A stretch of 6,719 nt of DNA from Gemmatimonadaceae bacterium (GTDB taxonomy: Bacteria; Gemmatimonadota; Gemmatimonadetes; Gemmatimonadales; Gemmatimonadaceae): contig JACCRL010000301.1 in the NCBI GenBank assembly GCA_013813605.1, forward strand, positions 1-6,719, in the 5' to 3' direction. Positions 1-5,416 of this stretch are shown piece by piece (within the stretch, counting starts at the first letter, position 1; each line of letters begins with the position of its first letter). Both the position numbers and the translations under genes were made by a program. The notes beneath the pieces are model-generated. The model was not told the origin of the DNA, did no database searches, and worked only from the letters and a program-made list of their open reading frames with translations.

Positions 1-966
1 CCGCTGCGAAAATCCGGCGCGCTGGACCTCGGCCTGCACGAGATAAAAAATCTCGTCCATGCGCTGATGGATGATGTGCGCGAGAACTTCACGCGGCACG
101 TGACGCTCGCCCTGCGCTACTGTGCTCGGCAGCTGGATGATGTCCTGCGGATCGACGAGCGGCTCATACGCGCACCCGTACTTTTCCTTGATGCGTTCCG
201 CATCAGCCTGCGTCACGCCGATTCCCTGCACGATGTCGCTGGTGACGTTGTTGCCGCCGTAGTTGATCGTGCCGAGGTGGCGGATTTTCCCCTCGTGAAA
301 CACGGCGATGTCGGTTGTGCCGGCGCCCATTTCGACGAGCGCGACACCGAGCTCCTTCTCGTCCTCGGTGAGAACGCTGAGCGAGCTCGCCAGCGGTTCG
401 AGCACCAGCTCGTTGACACGATACCCGGCGCGCTCGACCGATTTGCGCAGGTTCATTGCCGGCGAGCTGCCGATGGTGACGAGATACATCTCCGTCTCGA
501 GGCGCGTGCCGATCATACCGATCGGATCGCGGATGCCCTGGTTCTTGTCGACGGTGTATTCCTGCGGAATCACGTGCAGCAGCTCGCGATCTTCCGGAAC
601 GGGCTGCGCGCGCGCGACATCGTTGGCGCGATCGACATCGGCCTTCGAGATCTCGTCGCCATTCACGGCGACGATCCCCTTGCTGATCATCGCACGGACG
701 TGCTCGCCAGCTATTCCCGCGTAGAGACCTTCGACTTTTGTACCGGCCATCCGCTCGGCGTCCTCCATCGCTTTCCTGATGGAGCGCGTCGTCTCCTCGA
801 TGTCGGAGACGATTCCACGACGAAGTCCCGTCGTCCTCGCCTGGCCAACGCCAAGGATTCTCAGCGTAGGCGTGCTGCGCCGCTCCCCGCCGACGGACTC
901 CGCGATGACGGCGGTCGTCCTGGCGGAGCCAATGTCTAGTCCAGCGATGAGGCGGTCGGGATTCAT
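1..966 (-). CDS. ftsA: Cell division protein FtsA, actin-like FtsZ membrane tether (C-terminus beyond window)
   Basis: FtsA is a cytoplasmic actin-family ATPase that anchors FtsZ filaments to the inner membrane and helps activate septal wall synthesis. The first 322 residues are visible; family members are usually about 410-420, so roughly a quarter is off the left edge, including the GG nucleotide loop and the C-terminal amphipathic membrane helix. Visible landmarks are the phosphate-1 loop (GLDIGSARTT, residues 9-18), the FtsA-specific 1C domain (about 84-165) with HVIPQEY at 131-137, and the phosphate-2 loop EMGAGTTDIAVF at 212-223, followed by VTSDI at 241-245. Collinear similarity to E. 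coli FtsA runs along the whole visible part. Oddity: the phosphate-2 loop begins with Glu where FtsA normally has Asp. The ATG start at 966-964 overlaps the ftsQ stop as ATGA, and AAGG lies 5 bases upstream. Identity is near certain; ftsZ is expected next. Confidence 0.97.
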   Translation of the reverse strand, partial: MNPDRLIAGLDIGSARTTAVIAESVGGERRSTPTLRILGVGQARTTGLRRGIVSDIEETTRSIRKAMEDAERMAGTKVEGLYAGIAGEHVRAMISKGIVAVNGDEISKADVDRANDVARAQPVPEDRELLHVIPQEYTVDKNQGIRDPIGMIGTRLETEMYLVTIGSSPAMNLRKSVERAGYRVNELVLEPLASSLSVLTEDEKELGVALVEMGAGTTDIAVFHEGKIRHLGTINYGGNNVTSDIVQGIGVTQADAERIKEKYGCAYEPLVDPQDIIQLPSTVAQGERHVPREVLAHIIHQRMDEIFYLVQAEVQRAGFSQR

Positions 967-1688
967 TGCAGCCTTGCGATCACCTGATCGCGGTAACGTA
1001 GGTCGAGCTCGCCGACGCGCGTCTGTCTGCGCGCCAGGTCACTCTCGACGGGAAAGATATCGGCCAATCGCTCGACTGACAGCCCCACTGGAACGCGTAC
1101 CCGCAGGGATGTCGGTGCCGGAGCAACGCTGTCGCCCGGAAGCGGCGCGACATCCACGTAGCTCCGCGACATCAGCAGCAGAATGTCCCGGGGGCCGGTG
1201 CGCCGCACCTCGGTGAGGCGCGTGAACACGGTCGGCTCGAATCGACGGATGGACCCCGCGAGACGCAACAGCGCGGGGTCGGCGGTCGTAACGAGCGGCA
1301 GGTCGAGATCGGCGCGAGTGGGATCGATCGGCAGCTGCTTGCCCGACGAATCGTAAGCGACGAGACCGCGTGGTCCGGGAACGAGGGCGACGGGAAGATT
1401 CTCCCGCACAGTCACGACGATAGTGCCCGGCATTCTTCGCCCGATGGTGGCGGAGCTCACCTGCGGATGCGCAAGCACACGCCTGCGCAGCGGCGCGAGA
1501 TCCTCCCATAGCGATCTCAGCGTGTCGATCTGGAGCGCCGCAACGACCTCCGACGGCTGCAGGTAGCGGGTCCCGCGGATCTCGACGGCGCGCACGCGAA
1601 AGAAAGCCAGCTCACGCGAGCCCGCGCTGAGGCCCCAGGCGCCCGCCATCAGCAGCGCGAGAAGGAGAAGCACGAGCGGCACTCTCAT
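963..1688 (-). CDS. ftsQ: Cell division protein FtsQ (DivIB family), POTRA-domain divisome scaffold
   Basis: FtsQ is a bitopic inner-membrane protein that recruits FtsB/FtsL and links early and late divisome proteins on the periplasmic side. The product is 241 residues, a little shorter than E. coli FtsQ (276). It has a very short cytoplasmic end, one membrane helix at about 3-22, a POTRA domain at about 29-102 (FFRVRAVEIRG at 29-39, then the helix-strand part ending near VTVRENLP), and a beta domain at about 105-240 ending in the typical GELDLRYRDQVIARL stretch at 226-240. The position between murC and ftsA supports the call, since the family is poorly conserved in sequence. The start is uncertain. 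ATG at 1688 has no Shine-Dalgarno sequence; GTG at 1682 is an alternative. The frame stays open upstream (Arg/Pro-rich) into murC, without an ATG, GTG or TTG in the gap. The stop overlaps the ftsA ATG. Confidence 0.92.
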   Translation of the reverse strand: MRVPLVLLLLALLMAGAWGLSAGSRELAFFRVRAVEIRGTRYLQPSEVVAALQIDTLRSLWEDLAPLRRRVLAHPQVSSATIGRRMPGTIVVTVRENLPVALVPGPRGLVAYDSSGKQLPIDPTRADLDLPLVTTADPALLRLAGSIRRFEPTVFTRLTEVRRTGPRDILLLMSRSYVDVAPLPGDSVAPAPTSLRVRVPVGLSVERLADIFPVESDLARRQTRVGELDLRYRDQVIARLQ

Positions 1689-1703
1689 CCGGCGCCGCGG
1701 CGG

Positions 1704-1718
1704 GGCAGTGACGCTGCC
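1704..1718 (-). other. Small inverted repeat in the murC-ftsQ gap
   Basis: Just after the murC TAG, the transcript reads GGCAG CGTCA CTGCC, a 5-bp stem with a 5-base loop. It is followed by a very GC-rich stretch containing the self-complementary CGCCGCGGCG, which runs up to the ftsQ ATG. There is no run of T after the stem, so it is not a convincing intrinsic terminator, and ftsQ and ftsA must be transcribed through it. It might affect ftsQ initiation or transcript stability, but a 5-bp stem in GC-rich DNA can also arise by chance. Confidence 0.35.
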
Positions 1719-3133
1719 TAGGTCGCGCGCGATTTGAGGCGCTCCTTAAGCTCGCCGCCGGTGAGCGTGATGTCGCCGGCGCCGATCGTGATGACTACGT
1801 CACCGGGCTTCACGACGTGAGCAAGAGCCTCCGCGAGCTCCGTTCGCGCGCCCTGCCACGCCACCGGGTGCCCCGCGGTCTTCATCACGCTCGAGACAAG
1901 GTCGGAAGTAATGCCGGGCAGCGGCTTCTCGCGTGACGCATAGATGTCGGTGAGAAACACGGCGTCGGCGCCGCAAAGGACCGCGCCGAACTCAGTGGCA
2001 AAGTCGCGCGTCCGCGAAAAGAGGTGCGGCTGAAATGCCCCGATTATCCGCCGCCCCGGAAATGTGGAGCGCGCCGCTTCGAGAGTCGCCGCGATCTCCG
2101 TCGGGTGGTGGGCGTAGTCGTCCACGATCGTCACGCCCGCGAAATCGCCGAGGCGCTGAAATCTCCGTTCGACGCCGCCAAAGGACTCAAGGCCGGAGCG
2201 CATTGCGTCGAGCGTAGTGCCGAGCGCGAGCCCGGCGCCGATAGAGGCGAGCGCGTTCTGAACGTTGTGAATTCCCGGCACGCGGAGCGCAACCTCGCCG
2301 AGCGGCTTCCCATCGAACGACACGGTAAACGCCGCACCTTCTCCAGCGGCGCGTACCCGGGATGCGCGCAGTCGTGCGTCCCGCGACTCGATTCCATACC
2401 TGATCACTTCGGCGCTGTTGGGAACGGCGATGCTTTCCGCGCCCTCGTCGTCGGAGCAGAGCACGATAAATGGTGCCGATTTAACGAATTGCGAAAAGGT
2501 CGCTCGGATGTCGTCCAGATCGCGGTAGATGTCGAGATGGTCGGCCTCCATGTTAGTGACCACCGCAACCGTCGGCGCGAGCGCGAGAAAGGAGCGGTCA
2601 TACTCGTCGGCCTCGACGACGAAGACATCGTCCGAGTCGTAATGGAGATTGCTCTCCCAGGCAGCGACGCGCCCGCCGACGACACCGGTCGGCCGCAGCC
2701 CCGCCGCGGAAAGGGCGGACGTGCTCATTACCGTCGTCGTCGTCTTCCCGTGCGTCCCCGCGATCGCGACAAGTCTTCCACCCGACACCGCGCGGCCCAG
2801 CGCTTCGGCGCGGCGTGTAACCGGAACTCCCAGCTCCCGCGCACGCGTAATCTCAGCATTGTCCTTCGACATCGCCGAGGTGACGACGAGCTCCGATACG
2901 CCGTCCAGGTGATCGGGACTGTGGCCGTGGATGATCTCGATCCCGAAACGCTCGAGATCGGCGGCGGTACTCGGATTGGCGTCACAGCCCGTGACCTTGA
3001 GCCCGCGCCGCGCGAAAAGCTCCGCAAGCGCGCGCATTCCCGCGCCGGCGATGCCGACGAAGTGAATTGCACCGCCGTCGCTGTTACCGGAATTGGGCAC
3101 TGGGAATGACGGAGTGTCCGTGGCTTCAGCCAC
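1718..3133 (-). CDS. murC: UDP-N-acetylmuramate--L-alanine ligase MurC
   Basis: MurC is the cytoplasmic ATP-dependent ligase that adds L-alanine to UDP-MurNAc, the first step of stem peptide assembly. With the GTG start chosen here the product is 471 residues, normal for the family. Seen in order: the UDP-binding Rossmann domain with HFVGIAGAGM at 24-33, the ATP loop GTHGKTTTT at 126-134, VVEADEYDRSFL at 172-183, NMEADHLDIY at 194-203, GIHNVQNALA at 287-296, the C-terminal domain with DDYAHHPTEI at 338-347 and FQPHLFSRT at 367-375, and TIGAGD at 449-454. The DDYAHHPTE motif separates MurC from MurD/E/F. The start is ambiguous: GTG 3133 overlaps the murG stop by 8 bases; TTG 3175 would add 14 Arg/Ser-rich residues; GTG 3100 would leave 12 residues before HFVG. 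None has a strong Shine-Dalgarno sequence. Residues 1-22 look non-conserved and lie over a hairpin. No ddl or murB follows. Confidence 0.96.
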   Translation of the reverse strand: MAEATDTPSFPVPNSGNSDGGAIHFVGIAGAGMRALAELFARRGLKVTGCDANPSTAADLERFGIEIIHGHSPDHLDGVSELVVTSAMSKDNAEITRARELGVPVTRRAEALGRAVSGGRLVAIAGTHGKTTTTVMSTSALSAAGLRPTGVVGGRVAAWESNLHYDSDDVFVVEADEYDRSFLALAPTVAVVTNMEADHLDIYRDLDDIRATFSQFVKSAPFIVLCSDDEGAESIAVPNSAEVIRYGIESRDARLRASRVRAAGEGAAFTVSFDGKPLGEVALRVPGIHNVQNALASIGAGLALGTTLDAMRSGLESFGGVERRFQRLGDFAGVTIVDDYAHHPTEIAATLEAARSTFPGRRIIGAFQPHLFSRTRDFATEFGAVLCGADAVFLTDIYASREKPLPGITSDLVSSVMKTAGHPVAWQGARTELAEALAHVVKPGDVVITIGAGDITLTGGELKERLKSRAT

Positions 3134-3134
3134 G
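3119..3134 (-). repeat. Perfect hairpin at the murG/murC junction, possible dispersed palindromic repeat
   Basis: The transcript reads CGTGGCT-GA-AGCCACG, arms of 7 bases that can fold as a 6-bp stem closed by a UGAA tetraloop. The murG stop TGA lies in that loop, and the GTG proposed as the murC start lies in the 5' arm. The stretch downstream to about 3089 (GGACACTCC, then ATTCCCAGTGCCCAATTCC) looks more like intergenic repeat DNA than like conserved MurC coding sequence. That it belongs to a dispersed repeat family is inference; only one copy is present in this window. Confidence 0.5.
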
Positions 3135-4235
3135 CGACGGCGTCGATTCGATGAGCCGGAGGATTTTCTTCGCAATGTCGGCGGCCGCCGTCGGCCGCGC
3201 GCGCTCGAGCGATTTCGCGCGCATTGACTCCAGCTCCTGCGGCTCGGCGAGAAGTCGCGCTACCGTCGATTGAAGCCGGTCGGTAGTGAGGTCGGACTGG
3301 AGTATGAGCGCGGCGGCTCCGGCTCCGACGAGCGCCTTTGCGTTGGCGGTCTGGTGATCCGCAGCGGCGGTCGGGAGCGGTACCACCACCACCGGAATTC
3401 CCCACGCACACAGCTCGGCCGTCGCCATCGCCCCGGCGCGCGACAGCGCGAAGTCCGCGGCGCGGTATGCGTCGGAGATGGGCGCGATGTAAGGCTTGAT
3501 CCTGACAGTCTCGGTCTCGAGGCGCGAGAACTCGTCGTAGTTCCCCTTCCCCGTCGCCCAGATCACTGAGAGCCCGGGCGGCAGCCCGCGCTTCACCCAC
3601 TCGGCAACGACGTCGTTCATCGCCTTCGAGCCCTGGCTGCCTCCGTACACGAGGAGCACCTTGCCGGTGGATGTGGAAAATCCCCACTTCGCCCGCGCCG
3701 GTCCTTTGGCGAACGCATCCGCCGGCGGTGGCTCGATCGGATTTCCCGAATCGAAGATCTCCGTGCGCGCCGAGGGCTTGAGGTGGGTGCGCGCCTCGGG
3801 AAATCCGAGATGAACCTGGCTGGCGTACCGGCTGAAGAAGCGCGTCGTAATTCCGGGAAAGGTGTTCTGCTCCTGGAGGACGAGCGGAATCCGGTTCGCC
3901 GCGCCATAGCCGAGCGCCAGACCCGATGCGTAGCCGCCGGTGGCGACGATGCAGCGCGGTGCCTCGCCGCGGACTATCGTGCCGATGCGTGACCATGCGC
4001 TTACCGCGCCGCGCAGCGTTCTCCAGTTCTCCCAGATGCGCGAGCGGTAGAGCGGGTGAAGGTCGAGCAGCTCGAACGGGAATTCCGTCTGCGGGAGGAC
4101 GTCGCGCTCGATTCCTCTCCGCGCGCCGATGAAGAACGGTTTTACCGCCGGATTCTCCCTCACGATCGCGCGCGCGATCGCGAGTCCCGGATACAGGTGG
4201 CCCCCGGTGCCGCCACCGGCGAAGATGATCCTCAT
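3126..4235 (-). CDS. murG: Undecaprenyldiphospho-muramoylpentapeptide beta-N-acetylglucosaminyltransferase MurG
   Basis: MurG is the peripheral inner-membrane GT-B glycosyltransferase that moves GlcNAc from UDP-GlcNAc to lipid I, giving lipid II on the cytoplasmic face. The product is 369 residues, typical length. The N-terminal Rossmann domain carries GGGTGGHLYPGLA at 7-19, ATGGYASG at 98-105 and QEQN at 121-124. The linker has GNPIE at 164-168. The C-terminal donor-binding domain begins with VYGGSQGSKAMND at 196-208, then SRAGAMATAEL at 265-275, whose Glu274 fits the residue that holds the UDP-GlcNAc ribose, and ADHQTANA at 292-299. The ATG at 4235-4233 overlaps the ftsW TGA as ATGA and has no Shine-Dalgarno sequence, so coupled initiation is likely. 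An upstream in-frame extension would only read antiphase through ftsW. The last six residues (STPSRG) abut a hairpin at the murC junction and may be lineage-specific. Confidence 0.97.
   Translation of the reverse strand: MRIIFAGGGTGGHLYPGLAIARAIVRENPAVKPFFIGARRGIERDVLPQTEFPFELLDLHPLYRSRIWENWRTLRGAVSAWSRIGTIVRGEAPRCIVATGGYASGLALGYGAANRIPLVLQEQNTFPGITTRFFSRYASQVHLGFPEARTHLKPSARTEIFDSGNPIEPPPADAFAKGPARAKWGFSTSTGKVLLVYGGSQGSKAMNDVVAEWVKRGLPPGLSVIWATGKGNYDEFSRLETETVRIKPYIAPISDAYRAADFALSRAGAMATAELCAWGIPVVVVPLPTAAADHQTANAKALVGAGAAALILQSDLTTDRLQSTVARLLAEPQELESMRAKSLERARPTAAADIAKKILRLIESTPSRG
4163..4180. repeat. 18-base perfect palindrome inside murG
   Basis: CGATCGCGCGCGCGATCG is fully self-complementary and encodes part of the Ala/Ile/Arg helix after the MurG glycine loop (around residues 19-24). 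It contains two GATC sites. It is probably a by-product of GC-rich codons for AIARAI, though an 18-base perfect palindrome is long enough to note. Confidence 0.45.
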
Positions 4236-5416
4236 CGCGCGTTGACCGTGCGCAGCGCGAGCGGATTGGTGGCGTGCCCGCCGAAAACCCTTTCGCGCGT
4301 GCTGCCGATGTTCACGAGAATTCCCGTCATCACGAGTGAAAGCACCAGGTTGGACCGACCGTATGAAATGAATGGAAGCGTCAGGCCCGTGGTCGGAAGC
4401 AATCCGGTCGCGACGCCGATATGAAGATACGCGGTAAGGACCATCGTCATCGTCAGCCCGACCGCAACCAGCTGCAGGAACGGAGTTCTCGCCTGGCGCG
4501 CGATGCGGAATCCCAGCGCCGCGTACATGCCGAATGCCACGACGAGGAGCACCATGCCGACGAATCCCCACTCCTCGCCGATGTGCCCGGCGATGAAGTC
4601 GTCATAACCGAAGGGCAGAAATCCGTACTGCTGGCGACCGCGCCCGAATCCAACGCCCAGCACCTGCCCTGACCCGACGGCAATGAGCGACTGCTTGAGC
4701 TGATAGCTCACCTCCAGAGGCGCGGCACCCGGATCGAAGAACGCTGTCATCCTCAGGAGCGCGTAGTTGAGTCGCTGTATCTGTGTGTACAGCAGAGGCA
4801 CGAGCAGGACGCCGAGCGCGACGAAGTGACCGATACGAACACCGCCCGCAAAGAGAATGATCCCCATCACCAGCGTAAACATCATCGCCGCGGACAGGTC
4901 GGGCTCGAGCATGACGAGGACATCCATCGCGCCGATTACCACGAGAAAGGGCAGCAGGCCCTTGGTAAGTCTCCGCAGCCCATCACCTTTCTTGATCACG
5001 AGCATCGACGTCCACATCACCACTGCAAGCTTGCCGAGCTCCGAAGGCTGCACGGAGCTGCCGATCAGGTAGCGACGCGCGCCGTGAACGCGTGGCGCGA
5101 TTGCCTCGGTGAATGGAAGAATCACGATCAGCAGGAGCAGGAGAGTGACGAGCATCAGCGGCCACGCCCACTTCTCCCACAGCTCGGCGTCGAGCTTGGC
5201 AGCGATCGCGAACGCCGCCGCGCCGAGCGCCATCCCGAGCAGCTGCCGCAGCAGCAGGTGAGCGTGGCTGAAGCCGGCCTCCATCTCCACGATTGCGCTG
5301 GCACTGTAGACGGTGGCGAGGCCGAATGCCATGAGGATTGCAGTCAGAATGACCAGCATCCTTGCTTCGATCCCGATGTTCCAGCGGTATCTGACGTTGA
5401 GGGCCGCCTCGCTCAT
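4232..5416 (-). CDS. ftsW: Septal peptidoglycan glycosyltransferase FtsW (SEDS family)
   Basis: FtsW is the polytopic SEDS protein that polymerises lipid II at the division site with its partner class B PBP (FtsI). The product is 394 residues, with about ten hydrophobic segments near 20-40, 58-74, 83-103, 128-142, 154-170, 174-191, 195-211, 284-304, 314-335 and 346-372. A large loop at 212-283 separates the seventh and eighth. Family marks are HGARRYL at 111-117, VQPSELGKL at 122-130, EPDLS at 171-175, GVGFGRGRQQYGFLP at 254-268, IGEEWGFVG at 279-287 and TGLTLPFISYG at 343-353. The presumed catalytic Asp is D273. Two conserved motifs differ: the usual LPEAHTDF reads LPFGYDDF (267-274), and SYGGS reads SYGRS (351-355). 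Position between murD and murG argues for FtsW rather than RodA. The ATG at 5416 overlaps the murD TGA as ATGA; GGGG lies about 9 bases upstream. An upstream extension to 5491 is antiphase murD. Confidence 0.95.
   Translation of the reverse strand: MSEAALNVRYRWNIGIEARMLVILTAILMAFGLATVYSASAIVEMEAGFSHAHLLLRQLLGMALGAAAFAIAAKLDAELWEKWAWPLMLVTLLLLLIVILPFTEAIAPRVHGARRYLIGSSVQPSELGKLAVVMWTSMLVIKKGDGLRRLTKGLLPFLVVIGAMDVLVMLEPDLSAAMMFTLVMGIILFAGGVRIGHFVALGVLLVPLLYTQIQRLNYALLRMTAFFDPGAAPLEVSYQLKQSLIAVGSGQVLGVGFGRGRQQYGFLPFGYDDFIAGHIGEEWGFVGMVLLVVAFGMYAALGFRIARQARTPFLQLVAVGLTMTMVLTAYLHIGVATGLLPTTGLTLPFISYGRSNLVLSLVMTGILVNIGSTRERVFGGHATNPLALRTVNAR

Noticed and set aside
67..939. Plus-strand open frame of 290 codons
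   Set aside because: It is the antisense of ftsA, whose minus-strand frame matches FtsA motif by motif across the same bases.
1704..1718. Intrinsic terminator after murC
   Set aside because: The stem is only 5 bp with no following T run, and ftsQ and ftsA downstream show no obvious promoter of their own.
2024..3109. Long plus-strand open frame of 361 codons
   Set aside because: It lies wholly antisense to murC, is rich in Arg/Ala/Asp in the way GC-rich shadow frames are, and shows no domain I recognise.
3173..3175. TTG start giving a 485-residue MurC
   Set aside because: It would overlap murG by 50 bases and add an Arg/Ser-rich tail that reads as shifted murG sequence; GTG 3133 gives a more usual small overlap. 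It cannot be fully excluded.
2728..3996. Minus-strand open frame of 422 codons spanning murG and murC
   Set aside because: It is out of phase with both genes, is Arg-rich with no family motifs, and both real genes have complete conserved domains here.
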